Origin: CAYMTV01 sp964393525
GTDB taxonomy: Bacteria; Patescibacteriota; Microgenomatia; Daviesbacterales; UBA10151
Assembly (NCBI GenBank): GCA_964393525.1
Contig: CAYMTV010000017.1
Location: 1-21,338, forward strand
Reading direction: 5' to 3'
Length of the DNA: 21,338 nucleotides
How positions within the stretch are numbered: position 1 is the first letter of the stretch; every line of letters begins with the position of its first letter. This document shows positions 6,351-14,166 of the stretch, piece by piece. Both the position numbers and the translations under genes were made by a program. The notes beneath the pieces are model-generated. The model saw nothing but the letters and a program-made list of their open reading frames with translations, was not told the DNA's origin and did not search any database.

Positions 6351-6788
6351 ATGGCAAATGGTGGTGGGTTAAAAGGGTTTGTTAAAGATGTCGGTGAGGC
6401 AGTGGCAGAACCAGTCAGGGATGAGTTTCAAAAACAAGTAGAAGAGGGTGCAAGCCAGGTCCTAAACAAAAACCCCCAGCAGCAAACCCAAAATCCGCCC
6501 CAACAGCCTCAAACCCCCCTAGATCAGACTCCTGAGTATCAGCAGAAAAAAGCTGAAGAGGATAAAAGGAAAAGGAATGTAGTGCAATTTATTCAACAAT
6601 TGCAGTCTCAAGAAAAGCAGTCTTTACAAAAAAAACAGCAGGTAGAGCAGCAAAAAAAGCAGGAAGAGCAACAGAAGGATCAGGAAAAAAAGCAGATTAA
6701 ACAGTTTGAGGTGCAAAAACGTGAACAGCAAATGACAGAGATGAAGTATAAACAGAGTGCAATAGAGAGAAAAAGAGGTGGGTTTTAG
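6351..6788 (+). CDS. Gln-rich coiled-coil hypothetical protein
   Basis: A 145-residue protein without a recognisable catalytic domain. The first 35 residues include 'LKGFVKDVGEAVAEPVRDEFQKQV', a likely amphipathic helix. A Pro/Gln-rich stretch follows (about 40-65: PQQQTQNPPQQPQTP), then about 75 residues of nearly uninterrupted Gln/Lys/Glu-rich helix, expected to form a coiled coil. It ends in a basic tail (KRGGF). There is no signal peptide. Low-complexity composition could exaggerate similarity in searches. It is divergent from the regulator-like gene and closed by a strong terminator, so it is probably a monocistronic unit. A candidate -10 TATTCT at 6339-6344 ends 7 bases before the ATG, suggesting a leaderless message. 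Role unknown. Confidence 0.6.
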   Translation: MANGGGLKGFVKDVGEAVAEPVRDEFQKQVEEGASQVLNKNPQQQTQNPPQQPQTPLDQTPEYQQKKAEEDKRKRNVVQFIQQLQSQEKQSLQKKQQVEQQKKQEEQQKDQEKKQIKQFEVQKREQQMTEMKYKQSAIERKRGGF

Positions 6789-6850
6789 AACTAAGAGAGC
6801 TTGCTCGTAGGTGCACAAAAAACCGTTCGCACGGTACAAACTTGCTCACT

Positions 6851-6895
6851 TGTGGTGCAGTCAGTCGCCACACGACTGACTGCACCACATTTTTT
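6851..6895 (+). terminator. Strong rho-independent terminator
   Basis: A perfect 17-bp inverted repeat (6851-6867 with 6873-6889, loop CCACA) is followed by six T residues (6890-6895). It closes the Gln-rich gene and insulates cysS. The stem is longer than most intrinsic terminators. A smaller hairpin (ACCGT 6822-6826 with ACGGT 6831-6835) and weakly matching outer segments (GGTGCA 6810-6815 with TGCACC 6899-6904) surround it. Confidence 0.85.
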
Positions 6896-6934
6896 GATTG
6901 CACCCACATCGCTCGCTACTAGAATATTTTTTTC

Positions 6935-6969
6935 ATTCTTAAATCTTGAATCATAAATCTTAAATCACT
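6935..6969 (+). repeat. Degenerate heptanucleotide array upstream of cysS
   Basis: Five units in a strict 7-bp register: ATTCTTA, AATCTTG, AATCATA, AATCTTA, AATCACT. The TTGAAT that spans the second and third units (6946-6951) is the -35 box of the cysS promoter. Confidence 0.75.
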
Positions 6970-6974
6970 ACAAT
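6946..6974 (+). promoter_or_regulatory. cysS promoter (leaderless, -35 inside a heptad array)
   Basis: TTGAAT (6946-6951), 17-bp spacer, TACAAT (6969-6974). ATG 6981 starts 7 bases after the -10 ends, so the transcript probably begins at or next to the A of the start codon. Confidence 0.6.
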
Positions 6975-6980
6975 CAATCC

Positions 6981-8363
6981 ATGCTTAAATTATTCAACAC
7001 CCTTACCCGTAAAGTTGAGGAGTTTAAACCTCTAAAACCGCCAAAAGTTACCATGTATACCTGTGGTCCAACGGTTTATGACTATACCCATATCGGACAT
7101 CTCAAAAAGTACACAGGAGATGACATTTTAAAGAGAGTTCTTTTGGCAAACGGATTTGAAGTAAAACATGTTATGAACATTACTGATGTGGGACACCTAA
7201 CATCTGATGCAGATACCGGTGAGGACAAACTGGAAAAAGGAGCTAAAGCCATGAGTCAAACAGTCTGGGAAGTGGCAAAATTTTTTGAAAAGTATTTTAT
7301 GGATTCCATTTTAGAGGTTAACATTATTCCGGCTGACATCATTCCCCGGGCTACGGAGCATGTGAGAGAGCAGATTAAGTTAATCGAAAAACTTGAGGGA
7401 AACGGATTTACCTATATTACAGATGAGGCAGTTTACTTCGATGTATCGAAGTTTCCAAATTACACCAAGCTTTCCGGCCAGAGATTGGAAGAAAAAGAGG
7501 TTGGGGTAAGAGAAGAAGTTAAAGTTGATCCTAAAAAGAAAAACCCGGTTGACTTCGCGCTCTGGTTTTTTACGGTGGGGAAGTTTGAGGAGCATGCTAT
7601 GAGATGGCCCTCTCCTTGGGGCGAAGGGTTTCCGGGTTGGCATATTGAGTGCTCGGCAATGAGCATGCAATACCTTGGAAATACTTTAGATATCCATACC
7701 GGTGGAATTGACCATATCCCGGTGCATCACACAAATGAGATTGCCCAATCCGAGGGAGCAACCGGTGAGGAATTTGTCAGATTTTGGGTGCACCACAACT
7801 TTTTAAATGTTAACAAAGAAAAGATGGCGAAGAGCGCTAAAAATTTTTACCGGATTGAAGATGTAAAGGAGAAAGGATTTGATCCGCTTGCCCTAAGATA
7901 TCTGTTTTTGCAAACCCATTACAGGGATGAACTAAACTTTACCTGGGAGGCGCTAAAAGGTGCGCAAAATGCTTTGAATAATTTAAGGGAGGAGATGAGA
8001 GGTTGGGAGGAGCCGAAGATTGGCTGTGCCGGTTTTGAAAAAGATTTTATAAATGTTTTAAACAATGATTTAAATACCCCGCAAGCTTTGGCTGTTATGT
8101 GGGAGATGGTAAAGTCCGATTACCCAACCCATGCTAAAGCCCAAAGCTTACTTATAATGGATAAAGTTTTAGGATTAAAATTGGATCAATATTTAGGCAA
8201 GAAAGTTGAAATTCCTGAAGAGGTAATGAGATTGGTGGAACAAAGAGAAGAGGTAAGAAAACAGGGCGATTTTGAGAAATCAGATCAGTTAAGGAAGGAA
8301 ATTAAAAAACTAGGTTTTGAAATAGAAGATACTCCCGAAGGATCAAAAGTCAAAGCAGCGTAA
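6981..8363 (+). CDS. cysS: Cysteinyl-tRNA synthetase
   Basis: A 460-residue class I aminoacyl-tRNA synthetase that charges tRNA-Cys in the cytoplasm. The HIGH signature is residues 37-40 in 'YTCGPTVYDYTHIGH'. The KMSKS loop is present as KMAKS (281-285). The four zinc ligands that discriminate cysteine are seen: C28, C224 ('WHIECSAMS'), H249 and E253 ('VHHTNEIAQSE'). The C-terminal helical anticodon region ends 'RKEIKKLGFEIEDTPEG', typical for the family, and length is normal. It is transcribed from a leaderless-type promoter after a terminator, and cmk follows after a heptad repeat. Nothing in the sequence suggests a defect. Confidence 0.98.
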   Translation: MLKLFNTLTRKVEEFKPLKPPKVTMYTCGPTVYDYTHIGHLKKYTGDDILKRVLLANGFEVKHVMNITDVGHLTSDADTGEDKLEKGAKAMSQTVWEVAKFFEKYFMDSILEVNIIPADIIPRATEHVREQIKLIEKLEGNGFTYITDEAVYFDVSKFPNYTKLSGQRLEEKEVGVREEVKVDPKKKNPVDFALWFFTVGKFEEHAMRWPSPWGEGFPGWHIECSAMSMQYLGNTLDIHTGGIDHIPVHHTNEIAQSEGATGEEFVRFWVHHNFLNVNKEKMAKSAKNFYRIEDVKEKGFDPLALRYLFLQTHYRDELNFTWEALKGAQNALNNLREEMRGWEEPKIGCAGFEKDFINVLNNDLNTPQALAVMWEMVKSDYPTHAKAQSLLIMDKVLGLKLDQYLGKKVEIPEEVMRLVEQREEVRKQGDFEKSDQLRKEIKKLGFEIEDTPEGSKVKAA

Positions 8364-8368
8364 TCTTT

Positions 8369-8396
8369 CTTGTCACTTGTCACTTGTCACTTGTCA
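8369..8396 (+). repeat. Perfect heptanucleotide array between cysS and cmk
   Basis: Four exact copies of CTTGTCA (8369-8375, 8376-8382, 8383-8389, 8390-8396). The TTGTCA of the second copy is at the ideal -35 position for the cmk -10 box. Confidence 0.93.
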
Positions 8397-8405
8397 CGAT
8401 ATAAT
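8377..8405 (+). promoter_or_regulatory. cmk promoter (-35 supplied by the heptad array)
   Basis: TTGTCA (8377-8382), 17-bp spacer, perfect TATAAT (8400-8405). Predicted transcription starts near 8412, three bases before the GTG start at 8415. Confidence 0.65.
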
Positions 8406-8414
8406 TCCCTTTTA

Positions 8415-9086
8415 GTGTCTAATGTAATCACTATTGATGGTCCTACATCTTCTGGCAAATCTTCAGTAGGGTACTACTTTTCCCAAAAAATCGGTTACCA
8501 ATTTATTGATACAGGTGCAATTTATAGAGCGGGAAGCTTAGTTTGCCTAAGGAATAATATAAACCCGCATGATTCTTCCAAAGTTGTTGAGGTATTTGAG
8601 AAACTCAACATGAGATTTGAACCTAATGACCACAGGCAACACATCTTTCTTAACGAAGAAGAAGTAACCCCGCTTTTGCACTCACCGGAGGTAACAGCTA
8701 TTGTTCCTATAGTTGCGGCACACAAAGAAGTGAGGAGTGTTGCAAAAGAGCAGCAAAGAAAAATAGGTTTAAAAAAAGATACTGTCATGACCGGAAGGGA
8801 TATTGGTTCGGAAATTTTCCCCGAAGCAAAATTAAAGTTTTTTATTACAGCTTCTACAGAGGTTAGAGCGCAAAGACGCTTTGATCAGCTTAAAAAAGTT
8901 AAACCTGAAATTACTTATGAAGAAGTTTTAAACCAAATGCTTGAGCGAGATAAACAAGACTCGGAAAGGGAAGCCTCCCCAATGAGAATTCCTGAGGGAG
9001 CAGTAGTAGTTGATACTTCAGATAAAACGATCGAAGAATCTGTTTCGATTTTACTGGGGCATTATCAAAAAGTTTTTGAAATTTGA
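8415..9086 (+). CDS. cmk: Cytidylate kinase
   Basis: A 223-residue P-loop kinase phosphorylating CMP and dCMP with ATP. The Walker A motif is 'GPTSSGKSS' (residues 9-17, K15). 'FIDTGAIYRA' (about 30-39) provides the conserved Asp and Arg of the CMP site. 'TGRDIGSEIFPEAKLKFFI' (126-144) and 'RDKQDSEREASP' (178-189) are the usual C-terminal signatures. The gene uses a GTG start: the frame is open further upstream, but those codons are the CTTGTCA repeat and the promoter, and no homologous residues precede MSNVITIDG. Length fits the family. It stops with TGA at the beginning of an AT-rich heptad array. Confidence 0.96.
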   Translation: MSNVITIDGPTSSGKSSVGYYFSQKIGYQFIDTGAIYRAGSLVCLRNNINPHDSSKVVEVFEKLNMRFEPNDHRQHIFLNEEEVTPLLHSPEVTAIVPIVAAHKEVRSVAKEQQRKIGLKKDTVMTGRDIGSEIFPEAKLKFFITASTEVRAQRRFDQLKKVKPEITYEEVLNQMLERDKQDSEREASPMRIPEGAVVVDTSDKTIEESVSILLGHYQKVFEI

Positions 9087-9139
9087 AAATTTAAATATTT
9101 AAAATTCATTGAAAATTTCAAATTGAAAATTAAAAATTA
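9084..9139 (+). repeat. AT-rich degenerate period-7 array between cmk and the M16 peptidase
   Basis: From the cmk stop codon onward the sequence reads in approximate 7-bp units. The clearest are AAAATTT, CAAATTG, AAAATTA, AAAATTA (9112-9139), preceded by weaker ones. The composition alone could create some periodicity, so confidence is lower than for the other arrays. TTGAAA within it (9123-9128) serves as a -35 box. Confidence 0.5.
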
Positions 9140-9151
9140 ATTTGTTATTCT
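9123..9151 (+). promoter_or_regulatory. M16 peptidase promoter (leaderless)
   Basis: TTGAAA (9123-9128), 17-bp spacer, TATTCT (9146-9151) preceded by TGT (extended -10). ATG 9159 starts 8 bases after the -10 ends. Confidence 0.6.
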
Positions 9152-9158
9152 TCTCGCC

Positions 9159-10424
9159 ATGTATCATCTTAAAACGCTCAAAACTGGCCTAACTTTAATT
9201 ACCATTCCAATTCCTGCTTTAGATTCTGTTACAACTTTAGTGGCCGTTGGAGCAGGTTCGAGATACGAAACCAAAAAAATTAATGGCATCTCACACTTTT
9301 TAGAGCATATGTTTTTTAAGGGTTCAAGAAAGTATCCTACCGCAGAAATAATTGCCAATATTGTAGATGGCATAGGAGCTGTAAATAATGCAGCAACCAA
9401 TAAGGAGTACACCTTTTACTGGATTAAATCTTCTGCTAAACATATAGAGCTTGCTTCGGATGTAATTTCCTCAATGCTTAAGGAATCTCTGCTTGCTGAA
9501 GAAGAGGTCGAAAGAGAAAAGGGGGTAATTATTGAGGAACTTAGGATGTATCGTGATAACCCTGCCCGTTATGTAGCTGATTTGTATGAGACTCTCCAGT
9601 TTGGGGATCAGCCTTTAGGTTGGGACGTTGGAGGAGATGAAAATACTATTAACGGCATAAAGCGGGAAGACTTTGTTAAATATGTTGATTCCCTATATTC
9701 CCCAAAAAATATGGCCTTAGTTTACGCAGGGAAGATCCCAAAGAATATTGAAAAAATCGCTTTAGAATATTTCTCCAACCTTCCAGAAAGATCTCAGCGT
9801 AAATTTGAACCCTTCAAAAAATTGAAACAAAGCAAACCTAAGGTTAATAATTTCCATAAAAAAACCGACCAGGCAAATCTGGTTTTAGGTGTGGAAGGGT
9901 TTGATCGATACGATGATAGGCGTCATGCTGCCAGAGTTTTAGGGGTAATCTTAGGGGAGGGAATGTCTTCCAGGTTGTTCATTCAAGTAAGAGAAAGAAG
10001 GGGTTTAGCATATCATGTTTCAGCCGGCCATGATCCGTATATTGATACCGGGATTTTTGCAGCATACGCAGGTTTAAAACTTGAAAAAGCTGAGGAAGGA
10101 TTGGAAGTGATCAAAACCGAACTTGAAAGAACAGTCACTGAGAAAGTAACGGATGACGAACTTAAAAAAGCCAAAGAGATGATTAGAGGAAGACTGGCAT
10201 TAAGAAGCGAATCCACCAATTTTTTGGCAGAACACTTTGGAGTTAAATTTGTGTTGGATCGGGAGCTTGAGACATTTGATGAAATCCTAAAAAAAATTGA
10301 TGCAGTGAGTGCAGAAGATGTCAAAAAAGTAGCAGGGGAATTATTCAAAACTGCAAAATACAACCTGCAGCTTATAGGACCTTTTAAATCAGTTAGTTCA
10401 TTTGAAAGTATTTTAGTCAAATAA
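9159..10424 (+). CDS. M16 family zinc metallopeptidase (processing-peptidase type)
   Basis: A 421-residue protein of the pitrilysin/mitochondrial processing peptidase family. The inverted zinc motif HxxEH is intact as H46-F-L-E49-H50 in 'GISHFLEHMFFKGS'. The third ligand follows about 76 residues later in 'EREKGVIIEELRMY' (E126 or E127). The C-terminal half has the family's 'RERRGLAYHVSAGHDPYIDTG' segment, which carries the Arg/Tyr pair used for substrate binding. It is a full single-chain two-domain M16B protein with no signal peptide or membrane segment, so likely cytoplasmic. The substrate is not known; such enzymes cleave peptides or small proteins. Neighbours (cmk, dehydrogenase) give no functional hint. 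Confidence 0.94.
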   Translation: MYHLKTLKTGLTLITIPIPALDSVTTLVAVGAGSRYETKKINGISHFLEHMFFKGSRKYPTAEIIANIVDGIGAVNNAATNKEYTFYWIKSSAKHIELASDVISSMLKESLLAEEEVEREKGVIIEELRMYRDNPARYVADLYETLQFGDQPLGWDVGGDENTINGIKREDFVKYVDSLYSPKNMALVYAGKIPKNIEKIALEYFSNLPERSQRKFEPFKKLKQSKPKVNNFHKKTDQANLVLGVEGFDRYDDRRHAARVLGVILGEGMSSRLFIQVRERRGLAYHVSAGHDPYIDTGIFAAYAGLKLEKAEEGLEVIKTELERTVTEKVTDDELKKAKEMIRGRLALRSESTNFLAEHFGVKFVLDRELETFDEILKKIDAVSAEDVKKVAGELFKTAKYNLQLIGPFKSVSSFESILVK

Positions 10425-10486
10425 TTTCTGTTATTTATCCGTTTTTTGTCAAGCAGGCTTAGGTTTTTTAGTCTACGCTTTTTAAT

Positions 10487-11710
10487 ATGAATAACCCCTT
10501 TGAGTCAGCCCTCCGGCATCTTCATCAGGCTTTTGAATACGCCCAGGTTGATAAAAATTTATTAAAGATTTTAAAGCAACCAGACAGAACAATTAATTTA
10601 AGTATCGCCTTTAAGGATGATAAAGGTGAGTTTCAGGTGGTTAATGGTTATAGGGTGCAGTACAACAACTGGTTGGGGCCATACAAAGGCGGTTTAAGAT
10701 ATCACCCTCGGGTGGATATTAATGAAGTCAAGGCTTTATCTTTTTGGATGATGATCAAAAACGCGGTTGTTGATGTGCCGTTTGGCGGAGGCAAAGGCGG
10801 AATTGAGATTGATCCGAAAAAACTTTCCCAAGGAGAACTTGAAAGGTTAACCCGGGCATTTGCAAAACTGCTTGCGCCAAACATTGGTCCAAAGTTAGAT
10901 GTGCCTGCGCCGGATGTAAATACCAATGGGGCTATTATGGACTGGATCGCTGATGAATATTCTAAGCTGGTTGGTAAACCTACTCCGGCAGTGGTTACCG
11001 GAAAGCCTATTGGAAAAGGCGGCTCCGAAGGCAGGGAAGAGGCAACCGGACTTGGAGGTTTTATCATTTTGGAAGAACTTATCAGAAAGCTTAATTTGCA
11101 AAAACCCCTTCAAGTTGCAATCCAGGGGTTTGGCAATGTCGGCTCATTCCTTGCAAGCCTGCTTTTTAAAAACGGGTATCAAGTCATTGCTCTTTCTGAT
11201 TCTCAAGGCGGAGTTTTTAGCGAAGGTAAGGGGATAGATATTGCAAAAGTTATTCAAGGGAAAAGGAATGGAAAATCAATCGGCGAAATCCTTCCGGATT
11301 TAAAACAAATTACTAATGAGGAACTTTTAGAGCTCCCGGTTGATATCATAATCCCGGCTGCTTTGGAAAATATGTTAACAGAGGAAAATGCTGGAAGAGT
11401 AAAAGCTAAAATTATACTGGAGATGGCCAATGGTCCAACCGATGCTTCGGCTGATGAAATACTAAACAAAAATGGGGTTATAGTAGTTCCTGATGTTTTG
11501 GCAAATGCAGGAGGAGTAACTGTTTCCTATTTTGAATGGCTGCAAAATATGAAAAGCAAAAATTGGAATATCAAAAAAGTGAGGGAAATGCTAAAAGAGA
11601 AAATGGTTAATGCTTTTGAAGAAGTCTGGAAAATCCATCGGGAGAAAAAAATATCTTTAAGAACTGCAGCTTATGTTTTGGCCTTGCAAAGATTAAATGC
11701 AAAATCTTAA
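10487..11710 (+). CDS. gdhA: Glu/Leu/Phe/Val dehydrogenase (probable glutamate dehydrogenase)
   Basis: A 407-residue amino-acid dehydrogenase catalysing reversible oxidative deamination with NAD(P). Catalytic domain motifs: 'GPYKGGLRYHP' (64-74, substrate K67), 'DVPFGGGKGGI' with the catalytic lysine K103, and 'DVPAPDVNTNG' with D143. The dinucleotide-binding fold follows with 'VAIQGFGNVGSF' near 205-216. C-terminal 'VPDVLANAGGVTVSYFEW' is the usual conserved segment. Length and the GGLR/PAPD context fit the glutamate dehydrogenase branch better than leucine dehydrogenase, which is about 360 residues, but substrate specificity is inferred. The ATG at 10487 follows a weak promoter region (10425-10486) without a convincing -10. 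The gene ends 190 bp before the convergent PBP gene. Confidence 0.92.
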   Translation: MNNPFESALRHLHQAFEYAQVDKNLLKILKQPDRTINLSIAFKDDKGEFQVVNGYRVQYNNWLGPYKGGLRYHPRVDINEVKALSFWMMIKNAVVDVPFGGGKGGIEIDPKKLSQGELERLTRAFAKLLAPNIGPKLDVPAPDVNTNGAIMDWIADEYSKLVGKPTPAVVTGKPIGKGGSEGREEATGLGGFIILEELIRKLNLQKPLQVAIQGFGNVGSFLASLLFKNGYQVIALSDSQGGVFSEGKGIDIAKVIQGKRNGKSIGEILPDLKQITNEELLELPVDIIIPAALENMLTEENAGRVKAKIILEMANGPTDASADEILNKNGVIVVPDVLANAGGVTVSYFEWLQNMKSKNWNIKKVREMLKEKMVNAFEEVWKIHREKKISLRTAAYVLALQRLNAKS

Positions 11711-11918
11711 TCTTTATCTTTTCCTCCGCCATTATAACCGCTTCGCCAAAAGCGGCTAATCGCGGTTTATCTGCGATATAACCGCTTCGCAAAAACCCCG
11801 GACTTTAGTCTGGGTGATGTAGGCGAAGCAAAGGTTAAAGCTTCCGCGGCCAATAAGCTGCGAAGCGGTTTAAGCTTAAAATCACAGAATACCGCAGACT
11901 CTAAGCCCGCGGAAGCTT
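11711..11918. repeat. Mosaic of palindromic repeats in the convergent gdh/PBP intergenic region
   Basis: TATAACCGCTTCGC occurs twice as an exact 14-bp direct repeat (11733-11746 and 11777-11790), and its core recurs inverted as GCGAAGCGGTT at 11860-11870. A hairpin lies near 11796-11814 (CCCGGAC, TTTA, GTCTGGG). An exact 12-bp inverted repeat AAGCTTCCGCGG (11838-11849) pairs with CCGCGGAAGCTT (11907-11918). The right copy encodes the last residues (KLPRA) and runs up to the stop of the PBP. The region may also act as a bidirectional terminator for the two convergent genes, though no clean stem plus T-run is seen. Confidence 0.75.
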
Positions 11919-14069
11919 ATTTCTTTTTTCAAACCTCTCTTCGGTTTTAATAATTATCTCCATATCTTCTTTACTGATTTCAATAATCTGGGGGATGGAA
12001 GTAGGGGTCTGATCTTTTTTGTCTGCCGGAGGAGGAATGGGTTTTTGAATAACACAATATCTTGTTGGTTCGGAGCCTTTAATGAAATACTCAAAAAAAG
12101 CTGATGAGGTTGCTTCTCCTTTTAATCTAAAGCCATTTTCTTTACAGATAGAAATTTTGATAACTCCAGGAGGTGGCTCAAAGTTTACCGGCGGTTTACC
12201 TTCGGAAAACTTCTCGATTAAACTTTTAAAAATGGGCGCTGCCCCAAGTGATCCTGCAATCTGATCCATTGAAACATTGTCATTGTTTCCAACCCAGACC
12301 CCAACCGTAAACTCATCCGTATAACCCAAAGTTAGTGCATCTTTATAATTTTCGGTGGTTCCGGTTTTAACCGCTGCCTGGACCCCAGTATTTAATGCAT
12401 TGCCAAAGATTTCAGCCCTTGCTTTGGCATCAGATAAAAATAAGGAAATTAAAAAAGCCACTTCTTTGCTTAAAACCAATTTTGGTTTTGGCTTGTAAGA
12501 ATAAATAGTTTTATCGTATTTATCCTTAATTTCCAAAATTGCCGCAGGTTCTACCAGATTACCCTGGTTTCCAAAGACAGAATAGGCTGAAGCAAGTTCC
12601 AAAAGCTTAACTTCTCCTGCACCTAATACTAAAGATAATCCATAACTTGAAGGATCCTTCAAAGTTGTGATCCCTAACTTCTGAGCCTGGCTTATGGCTT
12701 GGTATACGCCTACTTTTGACATGACTTCAACCGATGGAACGTTTAAGGAATTTGCCAGGGCTCTTCTGGGGAAAACCTGACCTCTAAAGCGACCATCATA
12801 GTTTTTAGGACTATAGCAACCGAACCCTTTACCACCGTTTCTTAAACATTCCTTATAGTCAAAAGAATTATAGTCGCCGGTTGCCGGAAAAGTTTGGGGT
12901 TTATCTTGTAAAATCGTTCCCGGGGTAATGATTCCCTCTTCTAAGGCTTTTGAATATACAACGGGTTTGAAGGCAGAGCCGGACTGTCTGGGGGTTGTAA
13001 CAATATTTAGCTTGCCAAACTTTTTATCGTTCCAATTATAACTTCCAACCATCGCTAAGATCTCTCCGGTTTTGGTATTTAAAACTACAGCAGCGCCATT
13101 GCTAACTCTATTTGCCGAAAGCCGGGCTACTTGGGTTGCAACTACAGTTTCTGCAAACTCCTGCTTTGGTAAATCAAGAGTAGTTGTTATTTTATATCCG
13201 GAACGGGCGATTTTTTCTTCACCATACTCCTTTTCCAAAAGTGCTTTGACAAAAAGAGCAAAATGAGGAGCCTTATAATCAAAAAGCTCTTTGTCACCAT
13301 TAAAAGTTAAAGTCAGGTTTTCCGCCTGAACCCTCTCCGCCTTATTTATATATCCTTCTTCAACCATTTCATCTAAAACATATGACTGCCGGTTTTTTAA
13401 AGCATCAATATTACCGTTGAAGGGGGAATACTTTGAAGGCGCAGGCAGCATTGCTGAAAGAAGAGAGACTTCAGCTAGATTTAACCTTTCAACATTTTTG
13501 CCAAAATATACCCGGGAAGCATCGGAAACCCCAAATGCTCCTTCACCAAAGTAGGCTGAGTTTAAATACATTTCTAAAATCTCATCCTTAGTAAACCGCC
13601 TTTCAATTTCAGATGCTAAAATTATTTCCTGGTACTTTCTTAAAAAGTTTTTTTTGGAAGAAAGTAGGGAATTTTTTACCAGTTGCTGGGTGATGGTCGA
13701 TCCCCCGTAAGCCAGTTTACCCTTTTTGACATCGGCTAAAATTGCTCCGGCAATAGCCTTCAAAGAAAATCCGGGATGTTTATAGAAATCTTTATCTTCT
13801 CCGACAATAATCGTTTGCCGCAACTGCATTGGGATTTTATCTAAAGGTACATAATCGGAGGTTCTAGCTTGGTAAAACTTAAAAAAGGGTTGGTTGTGTC
13901 TGTCGAGTAATACTACTCCAGTATTTGACCGGTTCATAATCCGATCTTTTGTAGTAATATCCTGGGCAAAATATAAGTAAGTTAGTATCGGAATAAACGC
14001 CAGAAACGAAACTATCCCTAAAAGGATTAAAGAGATAATTCCTTTTTGTGCCTGAAGATATATCTTCAT
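11901..14069 (-). CDS. Class A penicillin-binding protein (PBP1a-type transglycosylase/transpeptidase)
   Basis: A 722-residue bifunctional peptidoglycan synthase. An N-terminal cytoplasmic stub and one membrane helix ('GIISLILLGIVSFLAFIPIL', about 10-29) anchor it. The GT51 glycosyltransferase follows, with catalytic Glu in 'VGEDKDFYKHPGF' (E91), 'GGSTITQQLVKN' (about 122-133) and 'EMYLNSAYFGEGAFGV' (about 166-181). The transpeptidase has S365-A-F-K368, S441-L-N443 and K568-T-G570, all intact. The C-terminal tail (about 80 residues) is Pro-rich and low in conservation. An upstream TTG start at 14234 would add 55 residues running into the divergent PAP2 gene. ATG 14069 is preferred because the membrane helix follows at once and a -10 box lies 9 bases upstream. 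The C-terminal codons lie in a palindromic repeat. Confidence 0.95.
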   Translation of the reverse strand: MKIYLQAQKGIISLILLGIVSFLAFIPILTYLYFAQDITTKDRIMNRSNTGVVLLDRHNQPFFKFYQARTSDYVPLDKIPMQLRQTIIVGEDKDFYKHPGFSLKAIAGAILADVKKGKLAYGGSTITQQLVKNSLLSSKKNFLRKYQEIILASEIERRFTKDEILEMYLNSAYFGEGAFGVSDASRVYFGKNVERLNLAEVSLLSAMLPAPSKYSPFNGNIDALKNRQSYVLDEMVEEGYINKAERVQAENLTLTFNGDKELFDYKAPHFALFVKALLEKEYGEEKIARSGYKITTTLDLPKQEFAETVVATQVARLSANRVSNGAAVVLNTKTGEILAMVGSYNWNDKKFGKLNIVTTPRQSGSAFKPVVYSKALEEGIITPGTILQDKPQTFPATGDYNSFDYKECLRNGGKGFGCYSPKNYDGRFRGQVFPRRALANSLNVPSVEVMSKVGVYQAISQAQKLGITTLKDPSSYGLSLVLGAGEVKLLELASAYSVFGNQGNLVEPAAILEIKDKYDKTIYSYKPKPKLVLSKEVAFLISLFLSDAKARAEIFGNALNTGVQAAVKTGTTENYKDALTLGYTDEFTVGVWVGNNDNVSMDQIAGSLGAAPIFKSLIEKFSEGKPPVNFEPPPGVIKISICKENGFRLKGEATSSAFFEYFIKGSEPTRYCVIQKPIPPPADKKDQTPTSIPQIIEISKEDMEIIIKTEERFEKRNKLPRA

Positions 14070-14077
14070 ACTCCCAT

Positions 14078-14083
14078 AGTATA
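14078..14083 (-). promoter_or_regulatory. PBP gene -10 box
   Basis: TATACT on the minus strand (14083-14078), ending 9 bases before ATG 14069. No good -35 is seen at 16-18 bp. The interval 14070-14166 is a divergent promoter region shared with the PAP2 gene. Confidence 0.45.
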
Positions 14084-14122
14084 AATTTAGTTTGTAAGAG
14101 TGGGATGTGAGATTAGTAACGA

Positions 14123-14152
14123 TTGCTGCGTTTATAAAGGTCAGTATATAAT
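14123..14152 (+). promoter_or_regulatory. PAP2 gene promoter
   Basis: TTGCTG (14123-14128), 18-bp spacer, perfect TATAAT (14147-14152). ATG 14167 begins 15 bases after the -10, predicting a leader of about 8 nt with no ribosome binding site. Confidence 0.5.
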
Positions 14153-14166
14153 GAAAAAAATTAATT

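Noticed and set aside
6851..6889. Hairpin considered as part of a tRNA or small structured RNA
   Set aside because: A single uninterrupted stem plus T-run, with no cloverleaf or conserved tRNA arms; a terminator explains it.
6624..6909. Minus-strand reading frames opposite the Gln-rich gene
   Set aside because: They are Leu/Phe-rich mirror images of the Gln/Lys-rich repeat codons and run through the terminator; no start signals.
8369..8396. Tandem CTTGTCA units considered as a CRISPR-like array
   Set aside because: Units are 7 bp with no spacers; it is a simple tandem repeat.
10702..11237. Several alternative-frame reading frames inside the dehydrogenase gene
   Set aside because: They lie wholly within a well-conserved enzyme gene and have low-complexity composition.
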